DNA of 64,000 nucleotides from Fomitopsis serialis (GCF_022376445.1 NW_025955097.1:1-64000), one strand, 5' to 3'. Counted from the first letter of the stretch, positions 11,234 through 23,783 are shown. Notes: a model not told the origin generated them from the letters alone. Program-made: numbers and translations.

Positions 11234-11692
11234 GCTGCGTGCGTACGACCTTGCTTCGTACAAGTAGTGGCGACACGGTCGCTGGGTCGGAACGCTCGGC
11301 GACGAGAGTACAACCTCGTCAATGCTATGTATCACATAGGACACTGCATATCTCGAAGTAGGTGATTCGCCCTGCTGTTTGCATCCGGCTCTAATCCGCC
11401 ATTTACAGGACTGTTGCGTCTTCAAATCGGTTTAACGGTCCTGGCGCGCCGCTGATTTGCCTGCTTAGGATGTATCGAGTCTGGTACTCGTCGTACAACC
11501 CAAGCACGCGATCTGCGGCGCATTCCCTGTATTGCATACGATAATATATCGATCTGTACTCTACAGCGTATCTTGCTTGACAATGTACTCTGGAGGCGGA
11601 TCGTTACTGGTGTGTACTCAATACTCAACACTGGCAGCAGCCCCGTCGTTCGACGAGGTTCAACATCAGTGCGAAGCACACCGGTAAGTATA
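11234..11692. other. Intergenic, no gene seen
   Basis: 3' flank of the membrane protein gene up to the conserved end motif of E2. No ORF of substance. Confidence 0.5.
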
Positions 11693-13266
11693 TATGGAGG
11701 TGTGGTACAGCTAATATAAAGCCACGGCACACAGCCTGGGTGGTTGTGTGGCCCCGTTCTACGTTTGAACGGTGTCGAACGAGATGTACGACTCCTGACG
11801 CCGCGGCGGACGAACAAGCAGCGCATTCTTTGCTAGCCGCTGAGCAACCGTTGACTCCTCCGCCCGATTCGCACTGCTGTCTCCTCAGTGGCCGAGAAAG
11901 CCGCATCTCAATCCTGGGGTATGTTCCGCACGACGTACGAATGACGATCCTCCCCTGTGCGCCTGCCTTGTTAATCTGCTAACGAGCACCACCAGCACCG
12001 TATATATCCTCGAACGTGTGTGATGAAGCCGGCTGGACCGTCCTCGGTTGGTGTTGAGGCTAGGTATCTGTACGGCGTCCCGCGCGTCGTCTGTGCGGCC
12101 AGCCGGGGGCGTCCACGCGAGGCTAGACCCTCTAGATATGGTCTAAGAACCGCTACAACATCCCTGTAAGTATCAATGAAGGTCGTCAGTGGCCCGCGCG
12201 TAGATGAACGGTACCACGAGTGCTCACCGATCCGCTAGGTCCCTTTGCCACACCGGTGCATGCATGGTTCGTGGCTGAGACTGAGAGGACGCCGCCACGG
12301 GCTCTGCGCACTGCTTAGTTACACTACGTATGCTGTTGGGCCGGGGCGTGCTGGTACATGTTGAGACCGTCCGACTTGATGTTGAGGGCTGTTCCCAACG
12401 AAGTGGCCTGTCTCGGTGTCCCGTCGGTAGGCGTGGCGCAGGCCCCGTAAGTCAGCAGATGCAGGAGCAGCGGAGGAGGCAGGTCGCCCGCGGAGGAGCT
12501 CATCCGGAGACGCCTACAGGAGGCCCGGCGAACGGGGGTCGGGCGTTGTCCTTCTCGACGAGTAGCCATGTACCGAGGGACCGTCGTGTGCCACGCAATG
12601 CGCTTCTGCCCGGCCGCTCGCATTGATCGCCGCGGCAGTGAGGGAGTGCGGGGGAAGACTCGGGCCCCGACGCGGAGAGGATGTGCGTGTGCGGCACGCC
12701 GGTGACAGAGGAGCTGCCCGGCGTGTTGCGGGGCCTGCATGCGTCGTGCGCAGCTTTTGAACAGCGGCGCGGTCGTGCTCCACGAGCTCCGTGTCGGGGC
12801 GTCCTGCGGGTCTTACTCTGCTCACGCCCTCTCGCTCGGCGTGGCCCGACGGACTGGATGGCCTATACACTGCGTGGACGACGCGTTAGAGAGACACGCG
12901 ACTCGCGAGTAAGAAAGCGCCACAACGTACTAGGTGGGTAAACCCGGGGTGCGCATTCTTGACGATTGGAATCATTGGACTAGGAAGCCCGAAGGATATT
13001 CGTCGAATACGTCTGAGACGCCGCTGGTGAGGATGGATGGTGGGCATACTACTGTGGATGAGGGCTCGTATCGACTCAGGCGGAAGTTGGAAGTGCTGGA
13101 GACTCGGAGGGAGCGGGAAGTTGTTGAACCTTGGCCGCGCTCTGCCGGCCTTTTATGCCAATGGGGACCGTCGGTGGCCAGCACTAACCAAATTGGAGTT
13201 AGTCTCGAGGATGGCATAGGTCGCCGCATCTGGTAGATCGATACAGTGGCCCATCTGTGGTCAAAG
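11693..13266 (-). repeat. Repeat element E2 (copy 2 of the E family)
   Basis: On the minus strand it shows CTTTGACCA (13266-13258), a TATA-like CATAAAAGG near 13158-13149, and the shared block CCAATCGTCAAGAATGCGCA (12967-12948), the counterpart of the IVKNAH coding block in E1. The splice-like pair also matches: donor GTGAG in the GATCG context near 12232, acceptor near 12165. GTACCACACCTCCATA (11708-11693) closes the element. The first frame is interrupted just before the shared block (TGA after FLVQ), so this copy does not encode the E1 peptide intact. Confidence 0.6.
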
Positions 13267-14114
13267 TCCGAGTCAGGTCAAAGTGATCGAGAAACGGAAG
13301 TGGGGCACTTAGTAACAGCTAGTCCTTCAGGCCTTCAGGCCTCAGGCCTCGATGCGTTAGCCGAGCTGTTTGTCGTCCAAATCAGTAAAAGATGTGGTCG
13401 CAAGGGGCAACTTCTATGCTCTTCTAAGTTCTATGGCCTCCAGGGCGGTGGCAGTCCGAGTCACTGTCCGAAGCTGGCAGTCAGACGCTTTCAAGATTGA
13501 AGTCAGCCCGGGACTCGATGGGCTGAGGAGGCTTGCATCGATATTGCTAAGTCTCTTCCCCAAGAGAAGCAGCATAGTAGTCATGTCGCCGGGAGGCGAT
13601 TGATGCACTGCGGCGTCGAGGCACACTTGACTAGCCTGAGCCGGCGGAAGTCTGAGTGAACAAAGATTGCATGACTTCACACTTGTACTGATGCAATGCT
13701 CGTCCTTCCGTAGTAGTTAGTCACGGTATTAGTAAGGCAACTCGTCGGTACCGTATACGCACATTGAGCTCCCCAGACGAGAGGTCAAACAGAAAACAGC
13801 GAGTACTAAGTTGTGATACAGCTGAGAGCGGGTTGGAGGGCAACGTATCCGATGGCGCGCGCGAGCCCGCCTTACAGAATATAGTCTCAGTTGTGGCTAC
13901 ATATATAGATGTCATACTTATCGTTACCGAGCGTGAATGTGAACAGTACAACTACACGACCTCCAGGGTCTCGTAACAACAACACAGGGTATCGAAGAAG
14001 ACCAAAAAACCGAAGCACTCATGTCACCAAAATCGAAGAAAGGCGTCTGACAGCACAGCGGGCGACACCACATAGAGTTGCAGTATCCACCATCGAAGCA
14101 TAGCCATGGACGAT
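13267..14114. other. Intergenic, no gene seen
   Basis: Between E2 and the 3' end of the BTB gene. It contains a small run of AGGCCTTC/AGGCCTC units at about 13325-13350. ORFs are short and unconvincing. Confidence 0.5.
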
Positions 14115-17100
14115 CTAATCAAGTCCATCTTCCCCGAAATCCCACTCTCCCTTATCATTACCACCTGTCGCAGACATATCCTTCGCCTTCTGAGCAAGAG
14201 CAGCAAGCTCTGCCGGTTGATCAGGCTTGGAGGACTCGCCTGGTTGGGGAGGTTCAGAGGTGGCTCCCGTGTTGTCCTGCCACGCTCCTGGGATCGGCGA
14301 CCCGTCCTTCCCTTCCTGGTCCTGCTTCTCTTCGCTATGCGTCCCACCTATGATGCCGCCCCACACAGATGCCTTCCCTTGAACCTTCGCTATCATGGCG
14401 GAGTACCTGCCGGGTATCACAATCGATGCATTCTTCTTGTGCGCGGGGTTGGGCAAGTCTGTGATGATCGTCGGCTTCGGGGTCGGCGCGCGAGTCGTCT
14501 CTGTGGCAGCGCCTGCAGGCTTCTCGTTCTCTGCGGGTGGCATGGTAGATGGTTGGTCTACAGTCGTAGTGGACGGTGCGTTCTTGTTCTCGGCATTTGC
14601 TGGAGGTACAGGATGTCCCTTGCCCCAAGCGCTTGGCTTCGGGGATTGCGTACGAGCCAACTCTGCAGCCGGACTAGCAGGCTTGTCCGCTGCTGCTTGT
14701 GTCGCGCTGGGACCTTTGTTCTTACCCCAAGGGTTTGGCTTCGGGGTCTGCGTACGAGGAGACTCTGAAGCAGCACTTGTAGGCTTACCACCTACTGCTG
14801 ATGTCGCACCGTTAACCTTGTTCGTCCCCCAAGCGTTGAGCTTCGGTGTCGCGGTACGAGGTGGCTCCGCGACAGGACCGGCGGGCTTCTCTGCAACTGG
14901 CGTCGCAGCAGGAGTCTTGTTCTCACCCTGAGCGTTTGGCTGCGGTGTCGTGCTGGGGGCTGGTTCTGAAGCAGAGCCGTTGTCCGTGGCCGTCGTAGAA
15001 GCTGGTTGGCTGGGCGTCGCAGCAGGCGTCTCGGTCTTGCCCCAGGCATTCGGCTTCGAGGGCGTTGCTGGACCCGGCGACGCGGCTGTATCGATGAGCT
15101 GCTCGCCCTCCGTACCAGGCGTAGACGAAGTAGGTTGATCTCCACTCGACGATGACGCCGGGGTCTCGGTTTCGGGGTTCGTCTTCACGTCACCAGCTGC
15201 AGGTGTCGCTTCGCCAGCCGTCTGCGAGGTGGACGCATCGCCATTCGTAGGCTGCGGTGTGTTCTCGGCGGGCGCCTCGGTGTCGCCTGCAGGAGGGGCA
15301 GATACGTCTGCAGGTTCTGTCTGATTATCCTTTACGTTTTCGTCTGCCACGTTGCTCCCCTCAGAGGCTGCTTTGTCCTCTTTTACGGAGGATTCCGTCT
15401 TATCACTGCCCTCCGGGACAGGGTCTGATCCACCCTCTGGCGTCGTTACCGATGCATCTGTACTCGTGTTGGTGTTGTCGGTAGACTGTGGTGGTGTTGC
15501 GGCGTCGGTGGGGACCTCTGCGGGCGCACCCTCACCAGGAGCAGCAACGCTCTCCGAGACTCCGCTACTAGCCTGAGCATCCGAAGAGGGCTCTGCTGGG
15601 GTAGTGCCAGAAGATGAATCAACAACGGTAGCAGACGCATCAACGAGTTCGGGCGTCTCTGTCGTCGGAGCCGTAACAGTCAAGGATTCTTCAACACCTC
15701 CCTCCGTTTTACGTTCGCCATCTGCCTGCAGGTCCTGATCACTGCCCGCAGGAGCGACAGCCTCATGCTGTGAAGGGTCCGAAGCCTGTTCCTCCCCTAC
15801 ATCGGGAGCGCTCGAGACGATTTCTTTCGGCTGGTCAGCAGGCGCCGCCGTCTCGTCCGCGTTCTGGGGTTGCTGAGGTTGAGCAGTGGTCGGTGTAGAA
15901 GTAGTAACGTCAACAAGGATGGGAGCATCGGATTGCGAATGCGACGAAGTAACATCGGGAGTAAGGGTACTATTGCCCGAAGGCTCCGAGTCATTTAGGC
16001 TTCTTTCCTCCCCTGGGTCCCCCCTGTTGCCATTGGGAGTTGCGCGCCCTTCTTTTGCGCCGCCTTCTTCTCCTGCTGTCGCTTCCTTTTCTGGTTTTCC
16101 TTCTTTGTCGGCGCCTTCCCCGGTTTCTCCGGCTCGTCCTTTTCCACCAGCGGCATCTCCAGAACCGGCGTCTCGACCACCGGCGTTGGCGCCGACGGTG
16201 TCTCGACCACCGGGGTTTCGACTGTTGGCGTCTGCACCGCCGGCGAGGGTGCCCGTGGCGGCGGCTCCAGCGGAGGTGGGTGTACCGTTCCCTGCATTGG
16301 AGCAAATACAGAGTTCAGTCTCCCGCTGAGAATAGTAGGGGAAGAGTTCGAGGCGAATTGACCTGGGGATTTTGCTGCATCCTTAGCAGCCGTGACGGTG
16401 GGCGTCGACGACGGACCGAAGGTCGAGTCAACCGCCGTCGTTGCTGCGCTGTGAGAAGGGGCGGCGAGCGTAGGCTTCTTGGGGGTCGTGAAAGTACGGT
16501 TCATGCCGTTCATAGCAGGGATCGTGAAGGCGGACGCGCTCCCAATGTTCTCGAGCGGCGTAAGGGAAGGGGAGGGCGGGCCCGCAGTGATGCCAAAAAC
16601 ATCCTTGATGATGGAGACCATATCCTCGCCCCCGGCAGTCACGGGCGAGGAGCAGAGCTGACCGGGGCTGCCCGACGGCCTACCCCGCGCGGACTCTCGG
16701 GCGGTCGCCAGAAGCAGCGCTGTCTCGAGACCGAGCTGGCGGCCCTCCTTGATGGACAGCGGCTCGGGCCGCATGCACATCGCGATATACGAAGGGATGA
16801 GGAGCTTCTTGTCCAGCTCGTACGCCTGGTAGAGCTCGATCTTACGCAGCGCCGGGATCTCGAACTTCTCGAGCTCCCGTACGCAGAGCTTCTTGACTTC
16901 CGCGAACCGCCAGTCGAATGCCAACTTCAGGATGGCTGACCAATCTTCAACGGTAGCGTCGTAAATGGAGTATTTCCTGGCACACGGCGTGAGGTGGTGC
17001 AGGAAACAACTGGGATCGACTCACGGGTTGTAGAACACCCAGAGAAATCGTGCAAAGTCGTTGGCCAAGACATCCTCCAGAGGGAATGCGTGCGCGTCTG

Positions 17101-17381
17101 TCGAGCCCTTCGGCTGCTGCCCAGGAGGTGCAGCGACGGCGAACTTCTCGCGGAAGAATGCCGACTCGCGCTCGAAGAAGTAACGATGTACACGGAAAAG
17201 GTAGTTCTCAACCTGCACCGCCGTCGTCAGCACACACGACGACAGTCCAAGCGCAGTCAGCGATACGCACCAGGAAATGAATGTCTCCGCCGGAGAGATA
17301 GTACTTCGGATGCCGCTTCACCTTCTCCAGCGAGGTGTCGACAGAAATGTTGTAGTTGTGGGCCATTGGAGGCTGAAGCAT
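14115..17381 (-). CDS. BTB/POZ-domain protein with long low-complexity tail; frame break inside
   Basis: Exons 17381-17271, 17212-17025 and 16976 onward join in frame. Residues about 20-115 form a BTB/POZ fold (YYLSGGDIHFLVENYLFRVH, then FFERESAFFREKF, FPLEDVLANDFARFLWVFYN), followed by a helical region (YDATVEDWSAILKLAFDWRF, LIPSYIAMCMRPEPLS). Such proteins act as dimerising adaptors, some for cullin-3 ligases. After that comes Pro/Val/Glu/Thr-rich sequence (PVVETP repeats) and a Lys-rich patch. This frame stops at 15995-15997 (TAA). A second frame, one base behind, is open from well upstream and continues to 14115 with the same Thr/Pro/Ala bias and coding-like codons. A run of six C on the plus strand (16019-16024) sits at the junction, and seven would restore one frame. 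So this is either one gene with a homopolymer indel (assembly or real), or two genes, the second without a visible ATG. The tail has five PK-x-WGK-like repeats and ends in EWDFGEDGLD. Confidence 0.8.
14620..15065 (-). repeat. Tandem PK-x-x-WGK protein repeats in the BTB tail
   Basis: Five units spaced roughly 35-40 residues: KPNAWGKTE, QPNAQGENK, KLNAWGTNK, KPNPWGKNK, KPSAWGKG. Each is preceded by an A/S-x-P-R-T-type linker. One unit has lost the Trp (NAQGE). They are short linear motifs in a disordered tail; function unknown. Confidence 0.75.
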
Positions 17382-19127
17382 AGGGATAGCGGTCGTGATG
17401 ATGGGCGGGGCCAAAGATATGAAGGGCAAAAATCCGAGCCTCTTCACCGCCGCACACGTGTGGGCCTCATGTCGGGACCCGACACATCAGAATTCGAAAA
17501 GGCACATAGCCCGTCGCCAAAGATCGGTTTGTTCATCGTGGAAAGAGGAATACACGTTGCAGAGGCCGAGACACGGCGTCTGCACCCTCTTTACGTCCAT
17601 TACAAACCGCAAAGAATGGATTTCTGACTGCGTTAGTATAGCGAGTAACAACAGATCTAGTGGTACAAGTGAGCGTTAATTACATAACACAAAGGCGACC
17701 CATTGTTTATCAAACAACGCAGAGCGTCTTCCACTGACCCGGACCATGGACAATCCTGCGGAGCGTGGTCGAGGCATGGATCACTAGATGTGAGCATCAG
17801 CACATAGCCAACGATGAAGGGCTGGTATCGAGGACGTAAGATGAGCGTAACAACAACAGTGTACATGTACGACTCATCGCGAACCCATCAACGAGCGAAT
17901 TTGACGACAGGTAGATAGGTCTCGCTTTTAGAAGTAATACAGAGGAAGGACAACATTCGTGTGATGCCATGCGTCCAACAGCAGGAAGATGGTTAAGGTT
18001 GCTGTGCACAAACGTTCCCTACACCTGGTGGTCGGAACTAGGTGGTTTACCTATGGACCAGGTGTGCGACAGTTCCGCCTGGCCTCCACAGGCCGCAGCT
18101 GCATCATGATATGGTCCGGTATGACAAAGCCTGAGCTCGAAACGCAGATGCGAGCGCTGAGCAAGTGGGACTCACGATAGAACACATCACCACCGGGTAA
18201 GGCAACCGGAGCTAGCGTGTAAACAAGGTCCAGGCGTAAGAACAGTGTTTAAAGTCCTTGAGCGTCCAGCAGTCAATCAAGGTTCGCACACAAGTCTTCT
18301 GCAAGCGGTCGTCAGGAGGACATCCACAGTATACTGAAAGTGATGACGGCGTTGACGCTGCTTGCTGGCCTGTATGCAAGCCGACGTTGAACAGGGTGGG
18401 CATGGAAACACGGAGTAGCTAAGGGCCCAACAAGCCACAGAGATGAGGAACATATGTCGAAGTTTGCAGTGGACGGCAGATACGGGCGAGGGGAACAGAA
18501 GACGAGCCGTGGTGGTTCAGGCATGATGAACGATTGTGGGGAGACAGCATCCCCCAGGATGCCACGGTCACCACAAGTCCACGAGTCTGACCCCGACTAA
18601 CACACATTCCGGCGCAGACGACGGAGGCAAGTGTCGCAGATGAAGGTACAGTAGGTTCCGGTGGGGTCCATGGCCAGAAGCGCACCGTTGGGTTTCGCGC
18701 ATCGCTCTGTCGCCTCTGCGTGGCCCGTACAGCAAATAAGACTGTCAGTGACTAATGAGCAGAGATTCCCTATGTGACAAAACTGCTCTCACTTAGCTCG
18801 GTGTCATGTCCAACCTTCCTGTACAACTTGAATGTAGGTTCCTCCTGTGGTAACAACAGTCGGCTTCAGGTCGTATCCGGCGCCACGATTGACTATAGCG
18901 CACAAAATTAATGCACATAGATGCAAGTCAAGCGATTATTTTGCGAAAGGCGCGAGATATCCAGAGGCCGTAGGACAGCGCCTCGAGGTCGGAGGAAGAG
19001 GAAGGAGGAAGAGGAGGAAGATCAAGCGCTCATGACAACTCTGTACTTGCCTCTTTTGCCACATCTTTGCTCGTCTGAATCTCCGTGCAGTTGGCTTGGT
19101 TGACAAGTTCTCCCTTTCCCTCTCAAA
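17382..19127. other. Intergenic, no gene seen
   Basis: Divergent promoter space between the BTB gene (minus) and URM1 (plus). Short ORFs only; no repeats noticed. The last 200 bp before URM1 are AG-rich (GGAAGAGG near 18990-19010). Confidence 0.55.
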
Positions 19128-19573
19128 ATGTCGAAGCAGGTCTCCATAAAAATTGAATTCAGTGGAGGGCTCGAGCTGCTCTTCGACAACCAGCGATCGC
19201 ATCGCGTCGTCCTCCCTGCCCGCGTCTCCGCCACACCCGCGGACGCGAAGAGGAGCCTCAAGGACGACGCGGGGGCAGCGGAGGGAGACGGCCGGCCTGT
19301 GGACGTGGCGTATCTCATCCTATGGCTGAAGGATAACCTGCTGAAGGAGAGGGAGGAGCTGTTCGTCGAGAGCGGAACCGTGTACGTTCTTCTAACTTAC
19401 CATGCATCTGGTCCGTCGACTGAAGGAAGGGCAATGTCGGCCGTTCGTTCGTCAGGCGACCAGGGATTCTTGTCCTCGTGAACGACACGGATTGGGAGCT
19501 GGAGGGTGAGGGGGACTACCAGCTCAAAGACGGAGACGAGATCGTATTCATCTCGACGCTGCACGGAGGATGA
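19128..19573 (+). CDS. URM1: Ubiquitin-related modifier 1
   Basis: URM1 is the sulfur carrier for 2-thiolation of the wobble uridine in some cytosolic tRNAs, and it also tags proteins. Two exons (19128-19381 and 19456-19573) join in frame (GT|G) to 123 residues, slightly longer than the usual ~100. The extra length is a loop at about residues 37-55 ([19 protein letters not shown]). Landmarks are [42 protein letters not shown], and the end [12 protein letters not shown], whose terminal Gly-Gly is the thiocarboxylated and conjugated end. Start: first ATG, preceded by a pyrimidine-rich leader. Intact. Confidence 0.97.
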
Positions 19574-20249
19574 AGACATGTCGGATCCGTGGCGACCATA
19601 TGTGAGCCATAAATTGCAACCGTGAGCCGTTGGTTGATCTGCCTGTTTTATTCTCAGTAATATAGGCATCGATCTCGTCCGTTTCAACATCGGAACGAGC
19701 GAACACTGGTACGACTCACACAATATAGCCTGGGACACGGCGGCTCAGGCGTGTAGAGGGTAGGCAGGACGAGGAAGGGGCTGAACAAGGTGGCAGATGG
19801 GGATACGAGGATCCCTTCACATGGTCAAGGAACACAGAGCGGGACAGCGGGTGCAGGCAAGCAGAAGATTGAGAGCGTTCGTTGTCTCGGGTTCAGCGAG
19901 TACTGACATGTATGTAATTACATCTGCACGCTACTGGTAACATCGTGGTACAGTAGAGGCTATATTCTGTCGTACTGCCTACATCGATCGTTGACCGTCT
20001 ACGCCTGACTGGAAGGAGACTAAGGACATGCCGACGGAACGCACGTACAACGGTGACATTTAGCTCGTCGCCTGCGCTTGTAACGGCGATGCAGTAGGAT
20101 GAAGCGAAACGATGAGGTGGATGAAACCGTGATGGAACTTAACGATAGTATGAATGCGCACCGTCAACCTTAACTACGATACCATCCCGGGATCGTCGAA
20201 CACGATACTAGAGCAGACCTCATGCGCATAAGTTGGATGGTGTCAGGAT
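19574..20249. other. Intergenic, no gene seen
   Basis: 3' flank of URM1 and 3' flank of F-box copy A. Sequence next to the stop codon of copy A (about 20210-20249) also follows the stop of copy B. Confidence 0.5.
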
Positions 20250-21790
20250 TCACGACCACCAGTGCTCAACGGCAGGAGACGGCTCGCCTCCCGGGCTGCC
20301 GTTCGCACTACACACCATCCCGACGCGCGTTCCACTAGCAGTGAGAGTAGGGAAGCACGCCGACATGGTCTCGACCCAGTCCACGAGACGTTCAGCAGGA
20401 CATTGCGCGTTGAAGGTGATCTTTAGCTCGGGGTCCTCCGCCGCGAGACTGGCGAGGGCCCCGTCCAGACCGGCGCACTGCTCCGGGACGGCATTCTCGG
20501 GTTCGAGCTCACCGAGGAGGAAGCGCATGCGGGGCGTGAGCAGCATCCTCCAGCGTAAAAATGCCGTTAGGCACTCCGAGACGCTGGTCTTCGATTGCAG
20601 GATCGAAGGAGCATCGACGTCCACGCATTTGATGTTCAAAGTAGTAGTGGGGACGGCTGGGGTAGCAGGGGTGGTCAAACGTCAAGGTCAGGTTTGTCCG
20701 AATCCCGCGGGAGACGTACCACTGTCATCCCGGACATCAATTACGAGTCTTTTCTTCAAAACCTGGAGCCCCACTTTGTGTCATAGAGGTACCCCGCCAG
20801 CAGAGAGAATTCCGACTGGAATCCGAGACGCTCAAGGGTGTGATTGGTAAGAGTGAGCCGGTCGATGATGACCGCAAAGGGCCAGCGTAACGCATACACT
20901 TGCCACATGGCGACGTAGAAAATCTTGAACGAGTATAAATTGGCTACGAGCTTGCCGATTCTAATTTTCTTGTAGATCGGCTTCCACTGCCGCTCAGTCC
21001 ATTCGACGACAGTGCCTTGCGCATTGTAACTTGAGAGGTGGAAGGAGGACCTTCGAGGCGACGAGGACAGAATATCGATCAAGTCTGATCCAACCTGTCC
21101 ATATCCGGTCTCGGACCAGTGCAGGTGCAGGTGAGCCACCTACATAGATGCGACCAGTGAGTGAGTAGATGTATATGCGATCTGCAGAGCCCGAGTAGCG
21201 CGAGATCACCCACCTTGCTCGCGAGCACTGCGACTGCGTTCTCTACGGCGGGAACAGTGGCGATCGGCCGATCGAGATTCTCCAGCCGTAGCGTCTCCAC
21301 TGCAGTGAACTGCTCGAGCAGGCCGGGCAGCCTGGCGTCAGCCAACAGCGACCGGTCCTCATGCCCAAGCATCTCGGCATATTTCCGCCCAAGCAGAGAT
21401 CGCGGACGAGACTGGGGATGCTACTGGATCCCGGTAACTCGGAAGAGAGCAAGGCTTGAAAGGTAGTGATGTCCTCGCCTTCAGCGAACCTGATAGACGA
21501 GAATATGTGCTTGCGAGACGCAGGAAACCATGCACGCGACACACGACTGCATGCCCTCAGCGTAGAGGGGTCCTCCCGACATAAGTCGATTATCGCCTCG
21601 CAGAGCTCCAGAGGAAGCGTTCGCGAGCCGAACGGGCGAGGTTGCATGGGGCAGAACGTACCACGGACTCGGGACTCCGACGACGGGATGTAGTCGCGAC
21701 GAGGAGGAAGAGGAGGAGGAGGAGAAAGAGGAGGAGGGGATGAAGTACTCTGTACCGTGGGACTCACGCGCCACATCGCGTCGCGCACTG
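20210..21790 (-). repeat. Left arm of inverted duplication (unit A)
   Basis: The whole unit, including about 50 bp of upstream sequence (GCGCGACGCGATGTGGCGCG) and about 40 bp after the stop, matches unit B in opposite orientation at 58110-58157 plus 59761-61285. In B the upstream part is split by two inserted elements, so A shows the empty site. Confidence 0.8.
20250..21647 (-). pseudogene. F-box paralogue A, broken by at least two frameshifts
   Basis: Same architecture as intact copy B on the other arm: F-box (LPLELCEAIIDLC, then RACSRVSRAWFPASRKHIFS), a VAHLHLHWSE block after the first intron, a FAVIIDRLTL block, and an EHWWS-type C-terminus. Compared with B, one base is missing near 21380 (after DLCLG), and another near 20773 (after YLYDTK). 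The third exon (TTTLNIKCVDVDAPSILQSK to the end) is still open. Proline-rich sequence upstream of the F-box continues as an open frame to an ATG at 21777, which B has lost. F-box proteins link substrates to SCF ubiquitin ligases; this copy should make no full product. Confidence 0.8.
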
Positions 21791-22011
21791 GCACAACGGC
21801 AAGGGAAGGCACTACCTACAGTAATCACAATTCGTCATGACTGGCGAACCACTAGCCGCGCAACGCTAGCATTTGGATCTCTAGTCGATACGTGAAAGAA
21901 AAACTAGGTGCCAGTGAGGAGGACTTTGGCGCAGGATGGACAGCATGCACAACAGCCGTCCCGGCCCGGCTCAGGGCGGCTTATCAGACCGGTACCAACA
22001 ATATATTGAAG

Positions 22012-22112
22012 AAATCGAAGACAGAACTCGAGGCTACGCCGTCTTCAGGGTTGCGCTCGCCAACCAAAGCCGACAGATACTTATGTAGAACCGAAGTGAA
22101 GACTTCCTTTGT
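22012..22112 (+). repeat. Repeat unit S, left copy
   Basis: Contains CGCTCGCCAACCAAAGCCGA and GAAGTGAAGACTTCCTTTG. The reverse complement is at 62466-62572, with a few substitutions and a small indel. Part of the duplicated block. Confidence 0.75.
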
Positions 22113-23459
22113 TGGTCGTGAGGGCCAAGCCCTATGTGGTGCACATTCTAGCAGTAAATGGAAGGGATGTACGTGGGCTGAGCGCTGAAGCTTGGTATAT
22201 GCTCGTGGGTATGTAACAGTACAGCAACATCAGCAAAAGTGCCGGATAATTATCTCACAAGCGGCGAGTTGTGTTACTTACCTCGTAAGATTTGACATTC
22301 GCTCCAGATATAACTAGAGAGAACGGGAAGACTGCAAGAGGTGGTGTTGGATGTAGATAGCTTTCTGAGATGCCATTGTAAGTCGACAACGTACCAGACT
22401 TGTGAAGACATGCGCAGAGAATTGGCACCGCTTGGTGCCGCTTTTAAGATGAGCGCAGACGGCGAGAGCGGACGCGTAATCTGTCTAGATACTATGAGTA
22501 TCGTCGAGTCAGCATGTCAGCGCGATCTCCGGAATAAATTGAATTAGGACCATTCAAGTTTCAGGCTGCGCGGCATGTACCCATCATGTATGACACAGTT
22601 CCTGAGGTATATGCTGACCTATCAATATAGATTTCGATCGGAAACGGGGAAGTTGCAGGCACGTACGGGCCTATGCAGCGCGGGTAGGCTCAGAGCGGCG
22701 ACGAGGCGCATACTACAGGCTGTTCAGGTCATCCTTCGGGCACAAAAGTCGCCTTTGGGGCCTATGCAGGCAGTTGCGAACGAGGGCATGAAAACAGCGT
22801 AAAGGATGGGGAGGTACACCCTCAAGGCCTCATGGCACGGTGTGACTTAGCAGCACATCGAAGTCCGCGTCCTGGACCTCAGCCGCAGTGCTCGACTGCA
22901 CGCGGTCACGTGGGCGCATATAGCCAGTCTTGAGATCTTGAGACGCTGTGTCGTCTCTCAAATTCTTCTTCCACAACCACCATCCTCTCACTTGCACACT
23001 CCGACATTGTCCTCCAAGTACCTCGCTCTCGCCATCCCCTTTACTGATTGTGAACCAACTCTATTGTCGCCGCTGTTATCCCCGCCCGCCGGTTCCACCT
23101 GCCCGATCTCACGCGCCCACCCGCCCTTGCATGCCTGCCCAACCATCGATCTCTCTTGATTGTTCTCATCACACTTCTATCCCGCTCGCCTCGTCCTTTA
23201 ACTCGTTTGCGCTGGGGGTGCTGCTCCTGGTGCATATACACATTGTGCTGTCGTCAATGAAGTCGACGATGGCCGCGACCCCAGCCCCGGCCCTCAGGAA
23301 GAGCATCAGTATATGCATGGGTATCCCGTACTCTACCCGGGCCCGTACCCGCCCGGGTACAAACCCGCCGCAGCGGGTACGGGTGTGCGCGGTTGGCGCG
23401 GTTGGCATGGACAAGGCAAGGTCGAGCGGGTGAGCAGGCTACGGGCAAGCATTCGAGAA

Positions 23460-23760
23460 AGCGAGTACTTATGGGTGAGCGGATAAGAACAGGCGGGCGA
23501 GGAGCCGCGAGGAAGCGAGCCGAGGCGAGCGGACGAGAGGGTAGGCAAGTAGGCGAGGAGGCGGGTGAGTAGACGAGGTGGCAGGAGAACCAGCAAGAAG
23601 GTGAGCGCGGGCGGGCAACAACAATCCAGCGGCGAGTGGACGAGCGGGCGGGAAAGGGCGAGCGAGTGCGTAATGAGCCGAGCGCAGGCTGGCGAGAAGC
23701 CGAGGGTAGGCAGGTGAGTGGGCGAACCAGCAGACCGGCGGGCTACTAGCTAACAAGAGG
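23460..23760 (+). repeat. Purine-rich GCGAG degenerate minisatellite
   Basis: About 300 bp in which GCGAG, GGCGAG and GAGCGG units recur every 8-15 bp on the plus strand. It has no ATG-initiated gene in it. Confidence 0.65.
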
Positions 23761-23783
23761 GCGAGCTAAAGCCGACAAGACTA

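Larger units (their letters stand above)
21830..23783. other. Accessory intergenic region with repeat S and low-complexity DNA
   Basis: 22012-22112 (unit S) matches 62466-62572 in reverse complement. 22930-23230 is pyrimidine-rich. 23330-23400 is built on CGGGTAC units. 23460-23760 is a purine-rich GCGAG/GGCGAG degenerate minisatellite. No gene is convincing. Confidence 0.55.

Noticed and set aside
15886..16329. 147-codon plus-strand ORF rich in Ser/Pro/Ala
   Set aside because: Antisense shadow of the Pro/Val-rich tail of the BTB protein.
2936..19573. A functional cluster linking DPH5 and URM1 (both act on the translation machinery)
   Set aside because: They are separated by over 15 kb and several unrelated genes; proximity is probably chance.
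22948..23433. 161-codon ORF starting MSSLKFFFHNHHPL
   Set aside because: Driven by pyrimidine-rich sequence and CGGGTAC repeats; composition unlike neighbouring genes.
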